Source: Mugil cephalus
Lineage: Eukaryota > Chordata > Actinopteri > Mugiliformes > Mugilidae
Assembly (NCBI RefSeq): GCF_022458985.1
Contig: NC_061777.1
Coordinates: 11,993,668 to 12,057,667 of the forward strand
Direction: 5' to 3'
Length of the DNA stretch: 64,000 bases
The translations under genes and the position numbers were made by a program. This document shows positions 1-10,635 of this stretch, one piece after another; positions within the stretch are counted from its first letter, which is position 1, and every line of letters starts with the position of its first letter. Under the pieces are notes generated by a model. That model saw nothing but the letters and a program-made list of their open reading frames with translations, searched no databases and had not been told where the DNA came from.

Positions 1-330
1 AAGGAAAGCATCGAGATCGATATTTTCGCCTGTGGTTTTTTTTTTTTATGCTTGAAAGCAACCAGTAGGCTGTCTACGTTGCAAGCTAAAGCTAACGTCG
101 TTAGCAACGCAGCTTCTCCAGTCAGCCACAGCATCTACTTACTTATCCGACAAGCCGGAAAACACCCAAATATTCGGGTCGGCGGTAGAAGTGATTCCTG
201 GCGATGTGGTTGACAACTTAAACGCGTATTCCGAGCAAATAACTACGGGTAGTTAGCTCGTATCCATCACTACCATGCAGACCGCCGAGTGGTTGTGGCT
301 AACTGTTGTGCCGCCTCTGCTTGCTGTAAG
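1..330. promoter_or_regulatory. CpG-rich promoter-like region at window edge
   Basis: The stretch is rich in CG and in the GCTAAC/GTTAGC words common in fish promoters. Two opposing splice-donor-like sites can be seen. On the minus strand, AA followed by GTAAGTAG lies at about 131-140 and would end a non-coding first exon of a gene leaving the window to the left. On the plus strand, an ATG at 275-277 opens a short hydrophobic reading frame (MQTAEWLWLTVV...) that runs into GTAAGG near 326, like a signal-peptide first exon. I cannot tell which is real, or whether the promoter is bidirectional. No gene is named. Confidence 0.3.
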
Positions 331-649
331 GAAAATGTACTTGTACAGTGGAGCATCATTTCTAGAGACATCCAAAACGCATTTAATGCCCGATTTATAG
401 CATGTATATGAAATATTTCATAGAGTAAAGTAACGGTTCAACAACTTGATGTTAAAGCACCGTTTACTGGAGAGTGTTCGAGTTGCGAATGGTAAATTAC
501 GAATTTACGAAGAGCTCTTGAATGCAGCACGGCTCCACACAATAAGCGTAACCTAATAACAGCCTACTTAAAAAATAAAAGAAATCTTTTATTTAAAATA
601 AAACATTAAATAAAACGTAGACTAACGCTACTTAGGTTTTAAGCTTGAC

Positions 650-701
<52 letters not shown>
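650..701. repeat. (TA)n microsatellite
   Basis: About 50 bp of nearly pure TA dinucleotide. It lies just beyond the likely 3' end of lmbrd2, so it is probably intergenic. Confidence 0.95.
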
Positions 702-703
<2 letters not shown>

Positions 704-737
704 TAAAAGTAAAGATGCCATGAAGGGGTAGAATGAT

Positions 738-743
738 TTTATT
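738..743 (-). terminator. lmbrd2: Candidate lmbrd2 polyadenylation signal
   Basis: Reading the minus strand gives AATAAA here, about 670 bp past the lmbrd2 stop codon. It would give a 3' UTR of about 0.7 kb that contains the (AAT)n repeat at 1058-1113. Other AATAAA-like words lie further downstream near 587-600, so the true end is uncertain. Confidence 0.4.
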
Positions 744-1054
744 TACAATAAAACGGCACACCAAAAATCGTCCAAAAATCAATAATTAGCTGGAGACTGC
801 AGGGCATACAAGTTATGTACACACATAATGACAACAAAAGATTCTTGAATCTTTAATCTAGAAATGCAGTCCAAAATGAAAAAAGTTCAACATGAAACAG
901 GCGTCAACATGCACTGAGTGTGTATTTGATTTTTGTTTCCGGCATAGTGAGTCATTTATGTATACTGGTAAATACTCAGATAGTGGTAAAAACCACAAAT
1001 ATCTGTCTACTCTTTCATACACTGTTCTACTAATAAAACACTTCTGTTCAAAAG

Positions 1055-1057
<3 letters not shown>

Positions 1058-1085
<28 letters not shown>

Positions 1086-1113
1086 TAATAATAATGATAA
1101 CAATAATAATAAA
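1058..1113. repeat. (AAT)n microsatellite in lmbrd2 3' UTR
   Basis: An interrupted AAT/AAC trinucleotide run. It creates long poly-Asn and poly-Leu reading frames on the two strands, which are artefacts and not genes. Confidence 0.9.
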
Positions 1114-1412
1114 AAGGGGTATGGCTGTATCAAACAAGTTCAAGCACTGGATGACACACACCCTTTTACAGTTACCGATCTCTTTGTATGAATCAGTAAC
1201 AGAACCAGTTGAGGTATAAAATTTAACTTAAGGTTGGTGTATTCACTTTTATCCATTACCTGAGAGCATGTGCACGTCATATCCTCTAGTTATTCATTTC
1301 CTGAGATTCCTTGAGACTGAATTACCTGTTTTTAAACCAGAAACCCTATGTTTTTTTAAACAGTTATTGTAAGACCATCAGGTTTCAGGCTTTTTCATTT
1401 CCCTTCTTATCT

Positions 1413-4400
1413 TTAAACATCATCAAAGATGCCCTTTGGGGGAGACGACAGTGACAGGTAACGCCCTGCTGAGGACCTACGGTGTCAAAAACAAAGAGTG
1501 AGTGACAGAGGAAGTCTGTTTGACACAGTATGATTTAGCTCTGTAGGACACAACATTTGGTGAAACTGTACCTTCTGCTTGGCGATCCTTCATCACTGGA
1601 GTTGTCCTGCAGCCAGCGTGTCTGCTGCTCATCTGTGCTTTCGTCTCTCCTGGCAAATGTGCTAACTAAGAAAGGACACACAGAAACATCAGCAAAGCTT
1701 TTCTGACTTCTCCGTGCACACATCGAACAAGTGAACCTTATCCACCTTTGAACTGAAACAAAGTGAGGAATGTGCTGACACGACCACTTATTATTGGTGT
1801 GTAGATTCTGCAACAAAAACTCACAATTATAACAAAATACTGTTTTTCTGATAAGTTATTGTTTGTTAAAGTATGTAGGAGAAGTTCTTTTAAAGTCAGT
1901 CCCTTACACCGGACTAAGTATAAGTTCCTGAGGGAGCAAAGTCCAAAGATTCAGTGGGTGGTGTGTGATTCAAAGTAACCCAACCCAACACACCGCAAAA
2001 ACCTTTATCTACATATACTTGTGAGCATGTACTTAACTAAAATGGCAGATTTTCAGTTTCCTGCATGGAACCGTGACTCTTATGGTCAACGACCTATAAC
2101 ATAAATAAACAACACTAATTCCTTCTATAAATTCTTACCATCTTTCTTCATCCTTGTTACAGGACTGTTATCCTTTAACTCAGAGTAGCCAGCTCTGGAA
2201 CGACCTGTGGCTCCCTGGACGCCGTACCGCTCCCTCCAGGCCTGAAAAACAAAACAGGAACATTTGGTAAATATGTAAGCACACTTGACAGAAACCAGGA
2301 CAGAGGAGGCCGCAGACTGGGAAGACGTTCCACTGATCAGCCATAACATTGACAGGAGAAGTAAATAACACTGACCATCTTGTGACAATACAGTGTTATG
2401 GTGGGAAACTTTTGGACCTGACATTTGGATGTGGATGTTACTTAGACATGTACTAGACATATCTAGACCAGACCATGACACCCACACTCACATAGCAACG
2501 ACACTCTTTGATGGCAGCAGTCACAGGCACGCACACAAAAAAATGATTTAAGGACAACTCTAAAAACACAAGGTGTTGACCTGGCCTCCAAGTTCACTAG
2601 ATCCCAAACTGACAAAGTATCTCTGGGATGCACTGGAACAATCCACAGAGGCCCCGTTTTGGAGGCACAAGGGAGACTTACACATATTAGGAAGGTGGTC
2701 ATAATGTTATGTCTGATTGGTGTATGGATGTAGGAGAATTTCTTTAATAGAAAAAAAGATTTCTGACCCATTTTCGATTTTCTCCATCTTCCGCTTTCTG
2801 CCTTCTCCTTCTTTCTAGAAAACAAAACATTGCGGAGCACACGGTTAAAAAGCATCCGTGCTTAATGAGAACAAATAGTGGACATATGTTAATTTGACAT
2901 TTCACAATTGAATGTAAGGTGAGATGTGAGAAATAAAGCGGAAGCCAGTGAGGAAACCTGTGGTCATGGTTCATTAATGCAAAAAAAAAAAAAAACAAGG
3001 AAGTGGAATCCTAGATCCAGTCTGCAGTAGTTCAAACATGGCTCCTTTAGGCACAAACAACCAGGAAGAGCAAGTTTATGGTGAAACTACCTCTTCTGAT
3101 GAGCTCTCTGCCTTCGTCCACCAGGTCAGAGGTCAGGTCATCGTGCGTAATGTACTGCTGGAAGCCCAGGAGGTTCAAACACCGGGAACCCAGACTACAA
3201 CCACACACAATAAACGTACATACTGTTAAACACACAGTGTATACAGTACGTACAACATAACCAGTAAAATCCAACAATAAACAATTCTCAGCAGATTCCT
3301 TTCCCACAGACTTGCTATGAAGAACTGATGATCATATGCGTCTTATACTGTAATATACTGTATAACTAATAACAGAGTAAATGATATCATGGTTTTACGG
3401 TAGCGGGGACAAAAATAGCAAAAAAATAAATAAAAGTGAGATTAAAAAAAGATATCCTAAAGATAATACTAAGAAAAAAATCTGAATGACACGCCCACTA
3501 TCAAAGAAATGAGAAGTCCCTTGTAGCAGGATAATATTAAGAACTCCAACAGCAATTCCCTGCTACAGACATACAATATACTGAGAACTAGAACTGATAT
3601 AATATTCAATGAGCTAACATCAGCAGATACCGGCAGTATTAAAAACAAAATGGATAAATAGCATTACGTTGTTAGAAGTTGTCGGCTTACTTGCAAAAAG
3701 TGGCAAAGCAGAGCAGCAAGACGAGCATGGGATAATAGATGTAGAACCCATCAGATATGAAAGACAGCACACGCATAGAGCCCATGATCTGACGGAGGGA
3801 AAATCGCATTTTGACATTTTTAAACATGTTTTTATTCGTACACTATGTTTTCGGAAATGATCGTATAGTGTGTTTGGAACGCACAGAGGTGTAGGACGTC
3901 TGGATTCTGTCCTGGTGCGAGATGGCAGAGTCCATGTGAATCAGGCCCAGAAAGTTGAGGCACAAAGGAGGTGTGAGACGACAGAACAACCTGAGCCAGA
4001 AAAACAAAAATACAACAAAAACAGAAAACAAGAGAAACAAAATGGTATCAGAATAATGCAACATGAGAACACCATGTGCTTCCTCATTTGCCTATAAATC
4101 TATACACAGGTGTGATGCTTTTTATTTTTTTTGTAGATTTAACAGACTTACATGCCACTGAACTGCAGGCTGTAAGCATCAGTCTGGTGATGCGGCACCA
4201 GGTAGTAGTAGTTGAAAACTCGTATCCTGAACACTGTGGAGTAGACGCACACGCACATGAAGAGGATGCTGACAAAGCACGCCATCTGGTGGAGAGAAAC
4301 AGAACCACGAGTAGAGAAAGGTTGGATGGATCAGGTCCGAGCGCAGCTGTTTGCCGCAAATTCACGTGATTATTACCCCCTCAGTGTGCGCTTGCTCACC

Positions 4401-4591
4401 TCAATACAGACGTAGTTGTATTTCTTTTCAGCCAACTGAATAAAGACGGCAAACAGAGAGAGGACAGGGCGTGTGCTGAAGAAGGTGCACTCGGACCAGA
4501 CTACTGCTGCGGAGAGGAGACACAGGAGGACCGCCAGCAGCCTGCAGGAACTCTGCCTGAACACACACTTCCAGTACCACTCTGAGCACAA

Positions 4592-4625
<34 letters not shown>

Positions 4626-6032
4626 CGTTAATGCAGAAGTTGGACAAAATAGTCAAATTGAGCTTTGAGTGGATGGCAAAAGAAGAAGAAGAAGCATTGT
4701 TCATCTGAAGAAAGACCCTTGAATATATTGAGATTATCCTTTAACTTACTCATATTTGTTGGACATAAAATTAATTGAATAAAAAAAAAAAATAGCAACA
4801 TTCGAGATTCTGTTGCTAAATGAGGAATTCAAGCAGTGGTGGAAAAATGGATGACCAAATTCTGAATGACTGCTTTCTATATTTACTGAACTCACCAACG
4901 GTAGGAGTGTAGATGAACCTACGGATCCAGCTGTACTCCGTCGAAGGGAAGCTGTGTGTGAACTGTCGGAGCGGGCTGCTCTGGCTTTTAGCTACGTCCT
5001 CCAGATGGAAGGCCTCATCTAATAAGATACACCACTGAACCTGAGTCTGGTTGTGTCTCTGCACAGCAGAGATTACCTGAAACACACACAGGCAAAATCA
5101 ATATTATTCATATTTTCACGAGAGGTCATATTTCCTAATCATTTCCTAGAATATATCAAATAATTACTTTTTTATGAAGGTTAACTAAGGCTCTTTTGGT
5201 GGGAATGCCGTTGTGCTCGCCAGCAGAGTTTTCCCCGCGTCTTATCATCTCTTCCTGGTAGTCAGGGGGACACTGAAATGACACGACACTGAAGTAAACG
5301 TGACTGTTCAAACTGAGAGGGCCGTGTACACATGAAAGGGGACGCTTGCAGTGATTAACACTGGATATAAGGAACATATTTCTCACCTTTGTAAAAATGG
5401 TGTCCACACACTTCCTGAGAGAGTGGCCGTCCCTGACAGATTCATGTATGCTTGCCACCTCCTGATAATATAAACATTTAGTTTTTTTTTTTGAAGTGAA
5501 AAAACAAGCAAGACAAAGCCTCATTATGGATAATATATCCTCACCTCCATGACATCTGCTAGGTTCTCCTCCGCCGCTGCCTTCTCGCTAGACATCTTCG
5601 CCGCCTTGAAGTAGGTCTTGGCAAGCAGGTAATCATGGGAAGACGAGAGCCAGTAAGAACGCGGAATCTCCACCAGGCCGTAGCCCAGCAGCAGCACCAG
5701 GAGGAAGAGGCCCCAGGTGTTGGCAGCTGTAATACCAATGGTCTGGAACTCTGTCCTGTACGGGTTTAGCAAAAACGATCAATACGCTGGATGAACCCAG
5801 TAGGATTAGCAGAAATAATAATAATAATTTAAAAAAAAAGACAAGGTACACTTGAAATTACCACGAGAGTTTCCACTGTGGATGAGCAGCCACATAGATG
5901 AGCAGGGAGATGAAGATAAGGAGGTAGGTGCCGTAATATATTGCATTCTCAATTAAAGCCGTTTTAATCTTCCCGACTCGGGTGAAAGCTCCCGACCGAG
6001 CGTACGACTGCATGAAGGGCAGCAGCAGCCTG

Positions 6033-6107
<75 letters not shown>

Positions 6108-8010
6108 GAGACAGTCAGTAAACAAAAACACACCCATCATGGTCTGTCTCTCAAGTATCTGTCATCTATCGCATCCGTATCAAGAGTAGTGTACTGTAAC
6201 TCACTCAACTCATACTTAAAATTCCTGTATATTATTTAAATGAAAAAGAAAGCCACTGCCAGGGTTTGTCATTAATTGTGAAATTGTACATTTATATCAT
6301 AAAAACCAACAGCAGACAGACCTAAAGTCTATTTTTTATATTTCTACGTCTCGTCGTGCTTTTACCTTAATGTAATTTTATTTCATCTAGCTTTTATATT
6401 TTACTTCTCACCATGTAAGAAATTGGGAAGTCCAATAAACAACTCTCCAAAACACGGGTAGGACTCCATCTGGGATATAGCTCCAGGGCTTTTCACACGC
6501 CCTTAGCACACTGTTGAGCACACACACACAGAGAGCACACAGTTCACACACAGTAGAGTGAAGACCAAACAGCTCTGACATATGCTTGACCTTAACAACT
6601 TTGATATTGTAAATCCAAAACACAAGATAATAAATTTGCTCTGATATCATGTGACTTATGACACCATTGAAGCTTTAATGCAGCCACAGCGCAATTACAC
6701 AATTATCCATCACAGCGCTATGTCAGACGGATAAATGTGCCAAAATAAATATGACGTGAGCGCAACGTGAATGAAGAATTCAGTTCACCTCCATTGTGTC
6801 AGGGACATTGGGGAGAGGTGGAAATGTTGCACATTTTGAGCATTTGTACGACTCTACCAGCATAAAGTCCAACAAAACCTAAACCGTTGGATTTAGAACA
6901 CACTTTCAACTCTACTGTACCATTATAATACCGCTGAGCAAATAAGGCCGATTACAAACCCATTTGTTTGAAGGCTACAGGAAAAGAAAAAAAGATGTTG
7001 ACACTGATAACAGCTGTGAAGTGAATTCTGTCATTAAAGGGCGTCATTAATTATTAAATGTATAATAAAACCAAGCTGCTGGGAATAAAGGCAGTCTGTT
7101 TTCTGTGACTGAAAGCGGCTGAATGCAGATGAGAACTCATGAGGTGTAAGATGAACGAATCGGACAGTAAGCGCACATGTTGCACTTTTGCATGCATGTT
7201 GGAACACAGCCTGCATTCATACAGTGATTTGAAATTATCTGTGTCCCTGCAGCGGCGACAGAGCAAACTGTCACCAAGGCCATCTGTCTGCATTCCCAAA
7301 CTGAGGTTTCTGTGAGAGATTGTTAGTTGCTATCCTAAAAGGAATGTGAACACTCCTATCATTAGGACTTTTCATACGTGAAAGTGCAGCCTTTTTGCAA
7401 AAGGTTTTCTGTAAGAAGACGCGTATTCCTTTTTTTAAACTGCTTCGTTGGAGATCTTTTTGCAAGCCGCTCACTTCCTTCCCTCCACATCATCAAATGT
7501 GACGCTTATTTACCTTAAAGATGGAGAAGAAGATGAGTTGGCCTTGGTTGGATTACCGTGTCTTGCTTGAGTCAGGGCAGCTGAATGATTTGAATTGTCT
7601 AGAACGCACTGCTTGTAGATGGTCTGAGGGAAGAGCAGACTTTACACAGTCAGGCAAACGCACTCGACGACAGGTCGCAGTGAAAATGGTACAAGTAAAA
7701 GCAGTGGAAATGAACACACAGCTCCACGTCCTTCTGTGGCAGGTTACTCTGAAACAAACTAAAACTCCTTCTGATTCTACTTTTACCCACATTCTACTGA
7801 AGCCACATGCATGAAACGTGCGCTGGGGTTTCTTACCGTGCTCACGTCAAGCGGCAGGATGAAGACGATGAGGAAGCAGAGGTACCAGGACAGCAGGGTT
7901 CCCACCAGGACCATCCGCTGCTGCTTCCGTAGATCTCCATAGCGCTGGAGGAGGTAGAGGGCCAGGCAGAAGACAACCACGACCACGATGGCAAGCGCGG
8001 CACCGCTCAT
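1413..8010 (-). CDS. lmbrd2: LMBR1 domain-containing protein 2 (multipass membrane protein)
   Basis: Recognised from conserved LMBRD2 blocks: the N terminus [105 protein letters not shown] and the C terminus IFDDV. Start ATG is 8010-8008 and the stop is 1415-1413. Exons (minus strand, listed low to high): 7837-8010, 7557-7623, 6412-6510, 5862-6029, 5545-5755, 5387-5461, 5168-5272, 4896-5076, 4400-4581, 4152-4285, 3885-3990, 3691-3788, 3091-3194, 2768-2814, 2139-2241, one unresolved exon near 1735-1810, 1572-1649 and 1413-1476. Frames close from 6412-6510 down to 2139-2241. They do not close at 7557-7623 to 6412-6510, nor at 2139-2241 to the next exon. The acidic linker before the VNLHKK block and the C-terminal tail differ strongly from the human protein as I remember it, so this may be the more diverged fish paralogue. 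The human protein has been linked to GPCR signalling; I infer only a membrane role. Confidence 0.88.
2333..2730. mobile_element. Internally deleted Tc1-like transposon (copy 1)
   Basis: The right end reads TCATAATGTTATGTCTGATT then GGTGTAT, and the left end reads GATCAGCCATAACATTGACA. These are inverted and resemble the Tc1-like fish terminus ACCGATCAGGCATAACATTA. Inside are recognisable transposase-gene pieces (AAGTAAATAACACTGAC, AGATCCCAAACTGA, GGAAGGTGGTCATAATG) with most of the transposase gene missing. It lies in the lmbrd2 intron between exons 2768-2814 and 2139-2241. Confidence 0.8.
4592..4623. repeat. (CA)n microsatellite next to an lmbrd2 acceptor
   Basis: About 28 bp of AC on the plus strand, which is (TG)n on the coding strand. 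It begins about 8 bp upstream of the AG that opens lmbrd2 exon 4400-4581. Confidence 0.95.
6034..6104. repeat. Long (CA)n microsatellite next to an lmbrd2 acceptor
   Basis: About 70 bp of pure CA, which is (TG)35 on the lmbrd2 strand. It abuts the TTCAG acceptor of exon 5862-6029 with only a few bases between, so it takes the place of the usual polypyrimidine tract. Confidence 0.95.
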
Positions 8011-8076
8011 GGCGACAAATGATCCCAACGAACAGGCGTCAGGGACTCATGGTGACAGGCCGGAGGAGAAGACAGA
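7837..8076 (-). other. lmbrd2: lmbrd2 first coding exon with 5' UTR and a three-codon upstream ORF
   Basis: The acceptor is CTCTCTCTCAG just above 8076. The 66-base 5' UTR part holds an ATG at 8050-8048 followed by AGT CCC TGA (stop 8041-8039), a minimal upstream ORF 28 bases before the main ATG. The in-frame TTG upstream of the main start is not a credible initiator. The donor GTAAGA at 7836-7831 follows LDVST, a known LMBRD2 exon boundary. Confidence 0.75.
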
Positions 8077-8882
8077 CTGAGAGAGAGAGAACTGACTATC
8101 AGCTACTATCATTTAGATAACAGTTTGACCTGAGGACTCAGTCAGAGGGACGAGGGTTAAAGGGAATATGGATGAAGGAATGAATGAGGGATAATAAAAA
8201 AAATGGAATGAAGAACCGAAACTGCAGAATAAAAGCCACTAAATACTTACATATTGTATGAATATTTACATATTCTTATAGCATGGAAGCTGAAACAGGA
8301 TCCCACAGGCAGACACAGTCTCAAAATAGATTCAGCTGACTTTACTTGAGCTACTTTTGATCTTTTGTCTCTTCTTAAATAACTCATTTTATTGACATCA
8401 CAAATGCAGCCCATACATTACATTTCAGATCTACCTGTTTTTAACATGCGATACCACAGCAACAGGTTAAAAGTACCAGTCATGATTGATTGATTTAGAA
8501 ACAGACGTGAATGGAAGACAGTGATTAGAATGACTGGACAAATACAACAGTGGACATCACATGAATATTATATTAATAGTATTTTGACTTGGCAGCTGAA
8601 ACTGAGAATGACCACAGAAAGAGAGAGACAATCTTTAAATAGACTCCACTTAATCTCCTTTCGATCCCTTTTGTAATTGTGGTTTCCTCTTAAATAACTC
8701 ATTGTTTTCTTCGTGGTTTGGCACTGGTTGGTTTCAAAAGCAACAGCAGCGACCATCATTTGTTGAAAGATGGACCTGTGACTGTTGATTTCTGAGTTTT
8801 CCTTCACAAACAAACAGCATGGAGCTCCCATACCATTTCCATACATCCCGTACAGACCGCGTATAAAAGCACAGACTCTTAC

Positions 8883-8940
8883 CTTGTGGGGCTCGTGTCT
8901 CAGGCCGCAGCTCGTGCACCGACTAACGATCTGAATTCAC
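8883..8940 (-). other. lmbrd2: lmbrd2 non-coding first exon (5' UTR)
   Basis: CCCACAAG followed by donor GTAAGAGT (8882-8875) ends a candidate first exon. No ATG-initiated coding frame continues from it. The upper limit (transcription start) is a guess. Confidence 0.55.
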
Positions 8941-9045
8941 AGTCACGTTATGTTCCCAGACGGCAGACTCCGACAAATGTACACAACCTTTGAAATTACA
9001 TTACGTAACAAACGTCCAACGTGCATCGCTGGAGCCGCGTGGGGT

Positions 9046-9060
9046 TATGGGTATTGTAGT
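9046..9060 (-). promoter_or_regulatory. ZNF143/Staf-like site upstream of lmbrd2
   Basis: The minus strand reads ACTACAATACCCATAA, close to the ZNF143 (Staf) binding consensus ACTACAATTCCC. It lies about 110 bp upstream of the candidate lmbrd2 exon 1, which suits this promoter-proximal factor. The match is by eye only. Confidence 0.45.
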
Positions 9061-9890
9061 CAACACGCTGTCCCACCTTTATTTGTACCCCTATACAGTA
9101 CATTGTAAACTATTGTGGCACTTGAACCGACAAATATGGCAAAATATATTTATTTTAATCTGGTATGTGCATTTTTTGTCAGTTGTTTATATATATTCTA
9201 TATTGTAGTAAATGCAGTTTATTACATAGCTGATAGGTCTATAGCTGCTTCACTGTGCCAAACATTACTATGGTTGAAACAGTTTGGATATGCAAAAATA
9301 TAGATATGAAAAAATTAAAACAAACGAATGATCTAAATAAAAATTAAACTTTGTCAAAGTTTATTTTAGGGTTGCAAAGTTACATGCGATCACTTCAGAA
9401 GAGATTCACACACACATTAGCGCTCATACTGGCTTTAAATCAGATTAAGATGAATTCAGGCTGATTTGCACAGGCTTCCAGTTGCAGGACTCATGTCTGC
9501 TACAAACAATAATATAATAGTTCTACGATACTGACGAATTGCTGATCTTACCGCATCACCTGCACATTTATTCCTGAGGACAGACTAAAATAAAATCATT
9601 CTGTCACACTTTTCATGACAGATCAGTATGCATTTTCCAGAAATACTTCATACCTATTCCACATATGGTTTCTGGCTGTAACAGCTAGTAAAGGTTGCAG
9701 CATGTGCCCTTACATTTTCCTGAAAATAAAGCAAATGCAGTGCAAAGCAGAGGAAGCAGAAGACAAGGTGAGAAATACATGATAGCTGTGGTTTCTAGCT
9801 TTGGGTTTACCTCATGGTAAATGCTTTTCTACGTGAAAAATATTTGACAAAGATGCAAAAAAAGGGAAAGAAAAATGTCTTCAATCCACT

Positions 9891-10151
9891 TCAGTTGCAG
9901 AGGAACATCCATAGGAACGGTTCGTCAGCGTGCAGCGGCCCCAGCACGTCATAGCACACAGACTGGTGTTCCAGTAAAAAGTCCATGTGTCCCAGAAGAC
10001 TGAGCCACAGATGCTCCACAATATTCAGACAAACCGTCCAGCCTGCAGCTGCTCTGAATATGCCTAGAGAATCCATCCAAACTGACCCGAACATGTCCAG
10101 AGATTCTGACCAGTCCTCAAGAAACTCATCACCCGGCTCCATCTGATTCAT
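9891..10151 (-). CDS. Candidate small two-exon gene, 86-residue protein, not recognised
   Basis: The frame opens at ATG 10151-10149 (MNQMEPGDEFLEDW...) and ends at TGA 9893-9891. A good acceptor, TTGTTTTATTGCAG, sits at 10195-10182 so exon 2 starts at 10181. A strong donor, GTAAGTAAA, at 10249-10241 ends an upstream non-coding exon (from about 10250 up), giving an intron of only 68 bp. The protein has an acidic N terminus and a Leu/Trp/Val-rich central part (GWTVCLNIVEHLWLSLLG), possibly one membrane-associated helix, and ends at FLWMFLCN. A second in-frame ATG at 10142-10140 (MEPGDE) is an alternative start. Codon use looks gene-like and no repeat explains it. I do not recognise the family. 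It could also be a decayed exon of a lost neighbour. Confidence 0.4.
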   Translation of the reverse strand: MNQMEPGDEFLEDWSESLDMFGSVWMDSLGIFRAAAGWTVCLNIVEHLWLSLLGHMDFLLEHQSVCYDVLGPLHADEPFLWMFLCN

Positions 10152-10249
10152 AAAGACGATGAATTAACTGTTGATTAACAGCTGCAATAAAACAATTCTA
10201 GAATCAGTTCATTTACTCATTTCACTCTCCACTCTTCTGTTTTACTTAC

Positions 10250-10340
10250 GCTTTTCCCTCCGTCCTGTCTCTGCAGAGCTAGGCTAATTAGCCTGATCCA
10301 AACATTTGCAGAGCAGCTAAACCCGTTGGCAGGTGCTTAG
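10250..10340 (-). other. Candidate non-coding first exon of the small gene
   Basis: The sequence GACGGAGGGAAAAGC precedes donor GTAAGTAAA. Stops are present in all useful frames, so it would be 5' UTR. The upper boundary is unknown; a CT-rich run lies at 10377-10400. Confidence 0.35.
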
Positions 10341-10441
10341 AGTGGCCATCTGTCCACCTGCATTCTCACTTTAACCCTCTCTCTCTCTCTCACTCTCTCG
10401 GATTAGAGAAATTAGGTGAAGTCCATACACAGGTGAGGTCC

Positions 10442-10635
10442 ATACACCGATCAGGCATAACATTATGACCACCTGCCGCTTCCATAACAGTTGTGATTCA
10501 TCAGAGGATGAGGTGTCTGGTAACAGGTTGTTGTTAGTGGGGTCCTTTTGGTCCTACGGGTTGAGGGGATGGGCCTCTGTGGATCATCCCACAGATACTT
10601 GATCAGTTTGGGATCTAATGAATTTGGAGGTGTTT
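10442..10635 (-). mobile_element. Tc1-like transposon 3' fragment (copy 2)
   Basis: It begins at the terminal repeat ACCGATCAGGCATAACATTA then TGACCACC. On the minus strand it carries AGATCCCAAACTGATCAAG and GGGATGATCCACAGAGG from the transposase 3' end. The left part is missing. It shares private sequence (CCCTCAAC.C.TAGGACC) with the copy at 16570-17003. Confidence 0.8.

Noticed and set aside
858-1191. Overlapping open frames with poly-Leu and poly-Asn
   Set aside because: They are produced by the (AAT)n microsatellite in the lmbrd2 3' UTR and have no other support.
5858-6239. Frames rich in Val-Cys or His-Thr
   Set aside because: They are translations of the (CA)n repeat; only the minus-strand part below 6029 is a real lmbrd2 exon.
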